From assembly GCA_020350845.1 (NCBI GenBank), contig CP070725.1, positions 557,076 through 562,749 on the forward strand: 5,674 nucleotides of DNA, written 5' to 3'. Origin of the DNA: Candidatus Bipolaricaulota bacterium (GTDB lineage: Bacteria; Bipolaricaulota; Bipolaricaulia; UBA7950; UBA9294). The stretch's first letter is position 1. Each line of letters opens with the position of its first letter. A program made the translations under genes and the position numbers. Below, one piece after another: positions 1 through 5,674 of the stretch. The notes under the pieces are model-generated. The model was not told the DNA's origin. It did not search any database and was given only the letters and a program-made list of their open reading frames with translations.

Positions 1-404
1 ACTCCGGCGACCTGGCGACGATGGACGCCGAGGGATACGTGCGCATCGTCGGCCGCAAGAAGGACATGCTCATCACGGGTGGGTTCAACGTCTATCCCGC
101 AGAGATCGAAGAGTACCTGTTCACCCATCCCAAGGTGCAGAACGTCTCGGTGATCGGGATTCCCGACGACGTGATGGGAGAGGTCGCCGCGGCGTACATC
201 ATCCCCCGCGAGGGAGCGACGGTCGATCCGCAGGAGATCGTCGACTACTGCGTCGGAGAGATCGCCAACTTCAAGGTCCCGCGATACGTCGTGATCGTCG
301 ACGAGCTTCCGATGACGCAGTCCGGGAAGGTGCAGAAGTTCCGCCTGCGAGAGATCGCCGACGCCGCGGGCGAGATGGTCAAACTCTCTCCGTCCCGCCG
401 ATGA
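1..404 (+). CDS. AMP-dependent acyl-CoA synthetase/ligase, C-terminal part (5' end outside window)
   Basis: This is the carboxy-terminal domain of an ANL-superfamily adenylating enzyme, which activates a carboxylic acid with ATP and usually transfers it to coenzyme A. The reading frame is open from the left edge (first full codon at position 3), so the ATG at 21 is internal and not a start. The visible order is the end of the ATP-binding motif (SGDLA, codons 3-17), then the hinge and A8 region (GRKKDMLITGGFNVYPAEIE, the family signature that joins the two domains), then the A10 motif with the catalytic lysine (PMTQSGKVQKF, lysine codon 327-329). The ending just after A10 is normal for stand-alone acyl-CoA synthetases, so only the large N-terminal domain is missing. 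The stop codon overlaps the next gene by ATGA. The motifs resemble medium/long-chain fatty acyl-CoA synthetases, but the substrate pocket is not in the window, so the substrate cannot be called. Confidence 0.93.
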   Translation, partial: SGDLATMDAEGYVRIVGRKKDMLITGGFNVYPAEIEEYLFTHPKVQNVSVIGIPDDVMGEVAAAYIIPREGATVDPQEIVDYCVGEIANFKVPRYVVIVDELPMTQSGKVQKFRLREIADAAGEMVKLSPSRR

Positions 405-1573
405 TCGCGCTCGCCCTGATCACCGACGACGATCGGCGGCAGGCCGTCGAGCTCACGCGCACCCTGATCTCGGTGGAGAGTCATGCGGAGGCCGTCGGAC
501 ACGAGTCCTCCGTGGGCCGATTCCTCAAGGACTGGTTCGACGCCCGCGGGATCGCCGCCTCGCTGCAGTCCGTCGTCGGCGAGCGGAGCAACGTCGTCGC
601 CCGGATTCCCGGAGGAGACGGGCCGAGCCTGATGCTGAACGGACACCTGGACACCGTTCCTGCAGGGGAGATGAGCGACGCGTTCGCGGCAACGATCGAC
701 GGCGCGGTGCTCCGCGGGCGCGGAGCGTGCGACATGAAGGGTGCCGTCGCGGCGATGTGCGTCACGATGGCCGCCGTCGCACGTGCCGGCACCCCCCTCT
801 CCGGCGATCTCGTGTTCGCGGGGACCATCGACGAGGAGTCCGGGTCGCTCGGTGTCAAGGCCCTCCTCGACGCAGGAATCCGCGCCGACTACGCACTCGT
901 CGGCGAGCCGACGTCGCTGCGCATCGCCGTCACCCACAAGGGATCCTGTTTCGTGCGCATCGTCCTGCGCGGGCGGGGCGCGCACGGAAGCGTACCTCAG
1001 GAGGGTGTCAATGCCGTCGTCGCGGGAGCGAGACTCGTCTCGCTTCTCGAGGGGGCCTATCGCGAGAAGCTCGCCGGCCGCACCCACCCGCTTCTCGGCA
1101 CGGCGACCGTCAACGTCGGAAGACTGTGCGGAGGTACGCAGCCGAACATCGTCGCCGAGTCCTGCGAGCTCGAGATCGACCGTCGACTCGTCCCGGGAGA
1201 AGCGGGGACCGTGGAGGAGATCCGCGCGCTGGTCGCATCGATCTGCGACCCGATCGCGGGACTCTCCTACGAAGTGACGGAGATGCCGATGACCGCCGTG
1301 GTCCCCCATGTGCCGCTCGAGACCCCGCCGGCGGGATCGCTCGTCGCCGCCGCCCGCGACGCGTGCACGACGCTCGGCCTTCCCGACGATCCGATCGGCG
1401 TGACCTACTGGTCGGACGGCGGCCACCTCTCCGCGCGCGGCGTCGAGACGGTCGTCCTGGGACCGGGAACGATCGCTCACGCCCACGGACCCGACGATCA
1501 CGTGGCGATCGACGATCTGCATCGCGCCGTCGAGCTCTACACGCACATCGCGCACCGCCTGCTGGCGGCCTAG
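401..1573 (+). CDS. M20 family metallohydrolase (ArgE/DapE/CPG2-type deacylase or peptidase)
   Basis: This is a complete 390-residue zinc-dependent amidohydrolase, probably cytoplasmic since no signal peptide is seen. It should cleave an amide bond such as an N-acyl amino acid or a small peptide. Visible metal and catalytic residues follow the family order: H82 and catalytic D84 in GHLDTVPA, bridging D111 in CDMKG, catalytic E145 with metal ligand E146 in IDEES, E169 in VGEPT, and H362 near the end in AHAHGPDDH. The lid or dimerisation domain lies at about residues 175-290 and carries the usual histidine (H195 in GRGAHGSVPQ). Length is normal for the family. The ATG overlaps the stop of the acyl-CoA synthetase gene (ATGA at 401-404), and no good ribosome-binding site precedes it, which points to translational coupling. 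The pair may release and then activate an acyl group. It could be annotated argE or dapE, but its partner gene does not support arginine or lysine synthesis, so no symbol is given. Confidence 0.9.
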   Translation: MIALALITDDDRRQAVELTRTLISVESHAEAVGHESSVGRFLKDWFDARGIAASLQSVVGERSNVVARIPGGDGPSLMLNGHLDTVPAGEMSDAFAATIDGAVLRGRGACDMKGAVAAMCVTMAAVARAGTPLSGDLVFAGTIDEESGSLGVKALLDAGIRADYALVGEPTSLRIAVTHKGSCFVRIVLRGRGAHGSVPQEGVNAVVAGARLVSLLEGAYREKLAGRTHPLLGTATVNVGRLCGGTQPNIVAESCELEIDRRLVPGEAGTVEEIRALVASICDPIAGLSYEVTEMPMTAVVPHVPLETPPAGSLVAAARDACTTLGLPDDPIGVTYWSDGGHLSARGVETVVLGPGTIAHAHGPDDHVAIDDLHRAVELYTHIAHRLLAA

Positions 1574-1597
1574 CGAGACACGCCCTCGCCTTCAGGC

Positions 1598-2875
1598 TCA
1601 GGCGTGGAGCTTCGTCGCGGCGACGAACGCCAACCCGTTCTCCGTCAGCGCACGCGCCGTTCGGTTCACCGCCTCGTGCTCGTCGAGGTAGTTCACGAGC
1701 ATCGCGTCCATCAGCCCGTCGGCCTCGATCTGCTCCTTGGGGCGGAAGTAGTCGAGGATGTCCGAGGGGTGCTCACGCCCCGCCTCCACCTCGGGCGATC
1801 CTCCCTCGTGCTTCGCGGAGATGTTGGGGACGACCTTCGCCAGCTCCACCAGTTCGTCGAGCCGGTCGTACGGCTGCACGACGATCGACTTGTAGGTCTC
1901 GGTGATGTGATGCTCGAAGCGCACGACGTCCTCCAGCCCGAGGGCGCGGCGCAGCTTCGATGTCTTGAGAATCGTCTCATTGTCGACCGAGTTCGACCAG
2001 TTGAACCCGATGAGCGACGTCGTGCCGTCGTCTCGAGAGAATAGCTTCGCCCCGAGGAGGGTCCACAGCGCGGCGTAGGGGTTGTCGTTTCCCATGAACA
2101 CGGAGATCTTGAACTCGATGTCGACTCCCAGCTTGTGCAGCATGTAGCCGATGAGCACCGTCCCCGGGTTGATGTTCAGCACCTGGCGGATCCCGTAGGA
2201 CGTGTAGACCTCGAGGAACTCCTCGGCCCACTCGACGGCATGCTCGTTCGGTTGCCCGACGCCTCCGAAGTAGCCGGTGATCGTCTCCGGCCCCCCGAGG
2301 TGCACGTTCGACCCATCGGTCCCCTTCGTGTCCAGGGTCTCCACGTAACTCGCCCCGATGACCTGCATCGCCGCTGCGATCGCGAGCGTGTCTCCCTGAT
2401 CGGCACACTGCTCCTCCATGCACCGGACCCGAATGTATCGGCCGGGCATCAGTTCGCGGCGCTCGATCGCCCGCTTCGCCTCCTCGATCAGCCACGGGAA
2501 GAACTGAAGCGCGCTGATCTCGAGCGTCACCGCGGAGCCCTCGCGGAACTCACGCCGGTCGGCGTCATCGCCGAGCACGTCCCGGCGGAAGGCCGCCACC
2601 GGGACGAACGCTCCCGCGTCACGCTGTGCCTCCAGCCAGCGGACGTCATCGAGGTACGGGGAGCCCTCGGCATGGAGCCGCTCGTAGAGCCGATCGAGAT
2701 CGCGGGCCTCCCGCGCCCGGCGGTTGATCTCCTCGACGCCGCCGCGCGACGCAATCGCGTCGAGTACCGCGTTCACGACATCGTTCTCGGGGTCGAGCAA
2801 CAGCTGGTTCACCTCGGCCAACGCATCGTCGCGGATCCGCAGACGCCCCCTCAGCTCCTCGTGACGCTCACTCAT
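1598..2875 (-). CDS. Unrecognised 425-residue protein, probable alpha/beta-barrel enzyme, coupled to panB
   Basis: I do not recognise this family. The protein is soluble and acidic, without signal peptide or membrane segments. Residues 1-110 look helical and charged. From about 115 on there are eight short beta-like segments at regular spacing: TLEIS (117), YIRVRC (147), SYVETLD (176), VLNIN (232), IEFKISV (253), SLIGFNW (287), VVRFEHH (317) and NISAKH (351). This suggests a TIM barrel. Their C-terminal ends are rich in residues typical of active sites: C152/E154/E155, D182/K184/D187, N234/N236, N263/D264/N265, N292/N295, E321/H322/H323 and K355/H356/E357. No P-loop, Rossmann motif, radical-SAM cysteine cluster or B12-binding DxHxxG motif is present. 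Its ATG overlaps the panB stop (ATGA at 2875-2872), and a strong ribosome-binding site sits inside the panB tail. The reading frame, GC-rich third positions and low-complexity-free sequence argue for a real gene. An isomerase, mutase, lyase or aldolase acting near PanB chemistry is only a guess. Confidence 0.85.
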   Translation of the reverse strand: MSERHEELRGRLRIRDDALAEVNQLLLDPENDVVNAVLDAIASRGGVEEINRRAREARDLDRLYERLHAEGSPYLDDVRWLEAQRDAGAFVPVAAFRRDVLGDDADRREFREGSAVTLEISALQFFPWLIEEAKRAIERRELMPGRYIRVRCMEEQCADQGDTLAIAAAMQVIGASYVETLDTKGTDGSNVHLGGPETITGYFGGVGQPNEHAVEWAEEFLEVYTSYGIRQVLNINPGTVLIGYMLHKLGVDIEFKISVFMGNDNPYAALWTLLGAKLFSRDDGTTSLIGFNWSNSVDNETILKTSKLRRALGLEDVVRFEHHITETYKSIVVQPYDRLDELVELAKVVPNISAKHEGGSPEVEAGREHPSDILDYFRPKEQIEADGLMDAMLVNYLDEHEAVNRTARALTENGLAFVAATKLHA

Positions 2876-3747
2876 GACGCCCCTCCTCCGTCCTCACCGA
2901 TCGCCTCGCGGAATCTCTCCGCTTCGCCCTTGAGCATCGGGTAGCAGTGCTCCTCCGCGGGGAAGACACCCTTGCGAACATCATCCACGTAGGCGCGCAT
3001 CGCGTCGGTCACGACCTCGGCGACGTTCGCATACTTGCGCACGAACTTCGGGGTGAACGCCTGGAACTGACCGATGAGATCGGACACGATGAGCAGCTGA
3101 CCGTCGCACGGCGGCCCCGCGCCGATGCTCAGGACGGGGATCGACAGCCTTTCCGTGATGTAGCCCGTGACCTCGGGGGGCACCGCTTCCAGCAGCAGCA
3201 GATGGGCCCCCGCGTCCTCCACCGCCACCGCGTCCTCGACGAGGGCGCAGGCCGTCTCCGCCGTCCGCCCCTGGGCCTTGTGACCGCCGAGCTGTCCCGA
3301 GCTCTGGGGGGTCAGCCCGATGTGGCCGCACACGACGATGCCTGCATCCACGATCGAGCGGATGCGGCTCGCGATGCGCACCCCGCCCTCGAGCTTCACG
3401 GCATCCACGGCGGCCTCCTTGAGGAAGCGCCCCGCGTTTCGAACCGCGTCCTCGTCGCTCGCCTGATAGCTCATGAACGGCATGTCTCCGACGACGAACG
3501 CGGTCGGCGCACCGCGTCGGACCGCCTCCGAATGCACGATGCACTGGTCCATGGTGACCGGCACCGTGCTGTCATAGCCGTACACGCACATCCCGAGGGA
3601 GTCGCCCACAAGGAGCATGTCCAATCCCGCGGCCTCGGCGAACTGCGCGGTTGGGAAGTCGTACGCCGTCAGCCACGCGATCTTCGTCCCTTCCGACTTC
3701 ATCCGGTAGAGGTCGAGTATCGTCACCCTGCGCTGTCGCTCTGTCAT
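2872..3747 (-). CDS. panB: 3-methyl-2-oxobutanoate hydroxymethyltransferase (ketopantoate hydroxymethyltransferase)
   Basis: PanB transfers a one-carbon unit from 5,10-methylenetetrahydrofolate to 3-methyl-2-oxobutanoate (the ketoacid of valine), making 2-dehydropantoate. This is the first step towards pantothenate and coenzyme A. The complete 291-residue sequence fits the family. By alignment from memory with the E. coli enzyme, the Mg-binding and substrate-binding residues are D49 in LLVGDSLGM, D88 in GDMPFMSY, K118 and E120 in VKLEGG and H142 in CGHIGLTPQS, with the catalytic base E187 in LLLEAVPPE. The C-terminal GAGPPCDGQ, FTPKFVRKY and PAEEHCYPM segments are also typical. The ATG at 3747 has a strong ribosome-binding site. 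panB ends overlapping the unrecognised gene and lies 39 nt after maf. Neither panC nor panD, its common partners, is in view. Some enzymes of this fold act on other ketoacids (or are isocitrate-lyase-like), but every key PanB residue is kept. Confidence 0.93.
   Translation of the reverse strand: MTERQRRVTILDLYRMKSEGTKIAWLTAYDFPTAQFAEAAGLDMLLVGDSLGMCVYGYDSTVPVTMDQCIVHSEAVRRGAPTAFVVGDMPFMSYQASDEDAVRNAGRFLKEAAVDAVKLEGGVRIASRIRSIVDAGIVVCGHIGLTPQSSGQLGGHKAQGRTAETACALVEDAVAVEDAGAHLLLLEAVPPEVTGYITERLSIPVLSIGAGPPCDGQLLIVSDLIGQFQAFTPKFVRKYANVAEVVTDAMRAYVDDVRKGVFPAEEHCYPMLKGEAERFREAIGEDGGGAS
2881..2889 (-). promoter_or_regulatory. Ribosome-binding site of the unrecognised gene, inside the panB tail
   Basis: Minus-strand GGAGGAGGG lies 5 nt before the ATG at 2875. 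It falls in the last codons of panB, where it encodes the Gly-Gly-Gly of the terminal DGGGAS. The strong site plus the ATGA overlap supports this start and suggests efficient independent or re-initiated translation. Confidence 0.75.
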
Positions 3748-3751
3748 CCGT

Positions 3752-3760
3752 CCCTCCTCC
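3752..3760 (-). promoter_or_regulatory. Ribosome-binding site of panB
   Basis: Minus-strand GGAGGAGGG lies 4 nt before the panB ATG, within a longer purine run up to about 3767. It is identical over nine bases to the site used by the next gene, and it fixes the panB start. Confidence 0.75.
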
Positions 3761-3786
3761 TTCTCCTGGATCCCGTCGTCATGTCG

Positions 3787-4410
3787 TCATCCCGCGGCGA
3801 GCAGGGAAACGCCAAACGCACTCAGCAGCAGCTCCAGGCGGCACAGCGGGAGGCCCACGACGTTGTAGAAGTCGCCCTTGATCCGCTCCACGAACGCCCC
3901 CGCCACCCCCTGGATCGCATAGGCACCGGCGACACCGATGTACTCCTCGAGCGCGAGATAGCGCTCGATGTCGACGGGCTGCAGCGTGCGGAAGGTGACC
4001 TCCGTGCGCTCGACGGCGGATCGCGCGTCGCCCGATTCGCTGTCGAGCACGTGGAGTGCCGTCAACACCTCGTGCGTCGTGCCGCTCAGTCGCTCCAGCA
4101 TCGCCCGTGCATGGTCCCGGGAATCAGGCTTCCCGAGCACCGTCCCCCGGTGCGCGACCGCCGTGTCGGCACCGAGGATGAGGCCGGTCATCTTCTCCGC
4201 GACCGCCTCCGCCTTGGCACGCGCGTTGGCCATCACGTGTCCCTCCGGATCGGCCGCGGTCACCTCGACGACATCGCTGGGGACGACGACGACCTCCACC
4301 GGATAGCGCGCCAGCAGCTGTCGTCTGCGGGGCGAGGACGACGCGAGGACGATGCGCACCCGCGCGCTCGTCCGGGGCCCGCCCGTGCCGGCGCCGTCCG
4401 CGCCGGTCAC
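3787..4410 (-). CDS. maf: Maf family nucleoside triphosphate pyrophosphatase (YhdE-like, dTTP/UTP type)
   Basis: Maf proteins hydrolyse non-canonical or selected nucleoside triphosphates to monophosphate and pyrophosphate (house-cleaning), and have been linked to septum control. The 207-residue sequence shows the family motifs in order: LASSSPRRRQLL at 22-33 (phosphate-binding S and RR), a PSD..E segment at 44-49, K67 in RAKAEAV, D82 in GADTAV, the LSGTTHEV block at 109-115, AGAYAIQG at 161-168 and GDFYNVVGLP at 179-188. The AIQG form matches the dTTP/UTP-preferring YhdE group rather than the m7GTP group. I chose the GTG at 4410 because it forms a GTGA overlap with the cysS stop. This gives a 17-residue Gly/Ala/Arg-rich leader that most Maf proteins lack. 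A GTG at 4359 (residue 18), right before RIVLASS, is a plausible alternative start. Translation is likely coupled to cysS, as no clear ribosome-binding site precedes it. Confidence 0.92.
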   Translation of the reverse strand: MTGADGAGTGGPRTSARVRIVLASSSPRRRQLLARYPVEVVVVPSDVVEVTAADPEGHVMANARAKAEAVAEKMTGLILGADTAVAHRGTVLGKPDSRDHARAMLERLSGTTHEVLTALHVLDSESGDARSAVERTEVTFRTLQPVDIERYLALEEYIGVAGAYAIQGVAGAFVERIKGDFYNVVGLPLCRLELLLSAFGVSLLAAG

Positions 4411-5674
4411 GATTCGTGCTCGCCGACGTCGCGAAGCCAGATCGTGCCGTCCGCCGTGTCCTTGAGCACGATGCCGAGCGCGGCGAGCCGGTCGCGGAGC
4501 TCGTCCGCGAGCTCGTACGCCGCCGCCTCGCGCAACTTCAGCCGCAGATCGATGAGCAGTGCGAGCAATCCTTCTTCGAGCGCGCCCGAAGGAGCCTCGT
4601 CACCCTCCTCATCGAGAAGCCCGAGAGGACCGTCGAGTCGGCGCAGCAACGTGAGCGCTTCGCGAATCCCGGCCCCCCATTCGGCCTCTCGCGCCCGGAA
4701 GCGGTTGGCCGCCGAGACCAGGTCCTGGAGGACGGCGACGGCCTCCACCGTGTTGAAGTCATCGTCGAGCGCCTCCACGTACCGCTCGTGGAGCCGCTCG
4801 AGCTCAAGCCTGAGGCCGCCTGCCGCGTCGTCACCGCCTCCTCCGCCGCCTGCGCGCAGCGCAGCCTCGGCATCCGCAGCGAACGTCAGCAACCGTTTCC
4901 TCGCTGCCGCGGCCTCGTTCAGCCCCTCCTCGGAGTAGTCGAGCGGCTTGCGATAGTGGCGCGCGAGGTAGAAGTAGCGCACCACGGGACCGCCGAAGCG
5001 GTCGAGGACGTCAACCGCGTAGGAGAAGTTGCCCGCGGACTTGTGCATCTCTTCGCCGCGCACGGTGAGCATCCCGTTGTGCAGCCAGAAGCGCACGAAC
5101 GGCCTGCCGTAGGCCGCCTCCGCCTGGGCAATCTCGTTCTCGTGATGAGGGAAGATGAGGTCGTTGCCGCCGGCGTGGAGATCGACCTCCTCGCCGAGGT
5201 ATGCGCGCGCGAGCACCACGCACTCCGTGTGCCATCCCGGGCGTCCCTCGCCCCACGGTGACGGCCATCGCGGCTCACCGGGCTTGGCCGCCTTCCACAG
5301 CGTGAAGTCGAGCGCATGCTCCTTCTTCTCCGACGCTTCGACACGCGCCCCGGCCTCCTGGTCATCCAGCCGACGCCCCGAGAGGGCGCCGTACGCGGGC
5401 ACGGAGCGCACGCGGAAGTACACGTCCCCGTCGCTGGCGTAGGCCGCACCGACATCGATCAGACGCTCCACGAGGGCGACCATCCCTTCGATGTGCTCCG
5501 TCGCTCGCGGACTGTGGGTCGGGGGCTCGGCACGAAGGCGGCGGAGCAGGTCGAAGTACGCCTCGGTGAAGCGCCCGGCGATCTCCTCGACAGACTCCCC
5601 CGTCTGAAGCGAGCGGTCGATCAGCTTGTCGTCCACGTCCGTCACGTTCTGGATGTGGAGCACGGTCCACCCCT
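4407..5674 (-). CDS. cysS: Cysteinyl-tRNA synthetase, lacking its N-terminus (runs off the right edge)
   Basis: CysS joins cysteine to tRNA-Cys using ATP. The frame stays open to the edge (codons to 5672 read GWTVLHIQNVTDVDDK, typical of a point some 60-70 residues into CysS), so the GTG at 5663 is an internal valine codon. The missing part holds the HIGH motif and the first zinc cysteine. Numbering from 5663, the other zinc ligands are C148 (GWHTEC), H173 and E177 (FPHHENE). The KMSKS loop reads EMHKS at 205-209, with the second lysine kept and the first replaced. After a catalytic core and an AGGGGGGDD linker (271-279), the helical C-terminal domain ends in the usual LADELRDRLAALGIVLKDTADGTIW. 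That domain, and the ARVEASEKKEHALDFTLWKAAKPGEP stretch nearby, favour CysS over the mycothiol enzyme MshC. Core motifs deviate from consensus (HTECVVL for HIECSAM, DLHAGG for DIHGGG). It is probably the first visible gene of the maf-panB transcript. Confidence 0.92.
   Translation of the reverse strand, partial: GWTVLHIQNVTDVDDKLIDRSLQTGESVEEIAGRFTEAYFDLLRRLRAEPPTHSPRATEHIEGMVALVERLIDVGAAYASDGDVYFRVRSVPAYGALSGRRLDDQEAGARVEASEKKEHALDFTLWKAAKPGEPRWPSPWGEGRPGWHTECVVLARAYLGEEVDLHAGGNDLIFPHHENEIAQAEAAYGRPFVRFWLHNGMLTVRGEEMHKSAGNFSYAVDVLDRFGGPVVRYFYLARHYRKPLDYSEEGLNEAAAARKRLLTFAADAEAALRAGGGGGGDDAAGGLRLELERLHERYVEALDDDFNTVEAVAVLQDLVSAANRFRAREAEWGAGIREALTLLRRLDGPLGLLDEEGDEAPSGALEEGLLALLIDLRLKLREAAAYELADELRDRLAALGIVLKDTADGTIWLRDVGEHES

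Noticed and set aside
245..1555. Minus-strand open frame (436 codons) opposite the acyl-CoA synthetase end and the M20 gene
   Set aside because: Antisense shadow of two well-supported genes. The Arg/Asp-rich translation shows no domain.
1587..1604. Possible bidirectional terminator hairpin between the convergent gene strings (CGCCT paired with AGGCG, 8-nt loop)
   Set aside because: Only five base pairs, no T-tract on either side, and it includes the stop codon at 1598. It is too weak to call, although some terminator is expected near here because only 24 nt separate the genes.
727..1905. Plus-strand frame (392 codons) shifted within the M20 gene and running into the opposite gene
   Set aside because: The translation is almost entirely Arg, Pro, Ser and Ala from out-of-frame GC-rich codons, and it crosses the convergent junction.
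4834..4857. Short run encoding six glycines in cysS, considered as a repeat or frameshift
   Set aside because: It lies in the flexible linker between the core and C-terminal domain, and the frame continues correctly on both sides. It is ordinary low complexity.
2947..4938. Long plus-strand open frame (663 codons) opposite panB, maf and cysS
   Set aside because: It lies wholly antisense to three genes with clear family motifs. Its translation is Arg/His/Ser-rich with no recognisable domain and ends in low-complexity serine runs. Such frames are common opposite GC-rich genes.
5661..5663. GTG as the start codon of cysS
   Set aside because: The frame is open to the right edge and the preceding codons (Gly-Trp-Thr) match the conserved CysS sequence, so this is an internal valine codon.
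4407..5674. Reading the cysS-like gene as mshC (mycothiol cysteine ligase)
   Set aside because: The long C-terminal domain and the CysS-type central segment are present, which MshC lacks or changes. No mycothiol partner gene is in view.

Overview
The window is a fully coding stretch of bacterial chromosome, GC-rich (about two thirds by eye) with strong G/C bias at third codon positions. It holds two convergent gene strings that meet at about position 1574-1597. Nothing mobile, no RNA gene, no CRISPR array and no long repeat was seen. The lineage cannot be fixed from this sequence. The gene content (CysS with a full C-terminal domain, YhdE-type Maf, PanB, ArgE/DapE-type M20 hydrolase) fits a high-GC free-living bacterium such as a GC-rich Bacillota, Chloroflexota or actinobacterial relative.

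Plus strand, 1-1573: the 3' end of an acyl-CoA synthetase (AMP-forming ligase) gene enters from the left edge. It overlaps, through ATGA, a complete M20-family metallohydrolase gene of the ArgE/DapE type. The two are probably co-translated and may form a small catabolic unit that releases and activates a carboxylic acid. The substrate is unknown.

Minus strand, 5674-1598 (read right to left): a cysS gene for cysteinyl-tRNA synthetase, truncated by the right edge, followed by maf (nucleotide pyrophosphatase), panB (ketopantoate hydroxymethyltransferase) and a 425-residue protein I do not recognise. Three of these four are linked by 4-nt start/stop overlaps (cysS-maf by GTGA, panB-unknown by ATGA). 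Maf and panB are separated by only 39 nt. The layout says one transcript whose promoter lies outside the window.

The item most worth following up is the unrecognised protein coupled to panB. It is acidic and soluble, and looks like a short helical N-terminal region followed by an eight-stranded alpha/beta barrel with conserved-looking polar strand ends. It has none of the cofactor motifs I would know. Second is the CysS, whose zinc ligands are intact but whose KMSKS loop reads EMHKS and whose neighbouring core motifs also deviate from consensus. Cysteine activation, pantoate synthesis and an unknown barrel enzyme on one transcript invite, but do not prove, a link to coenzyme A or a related pathway.
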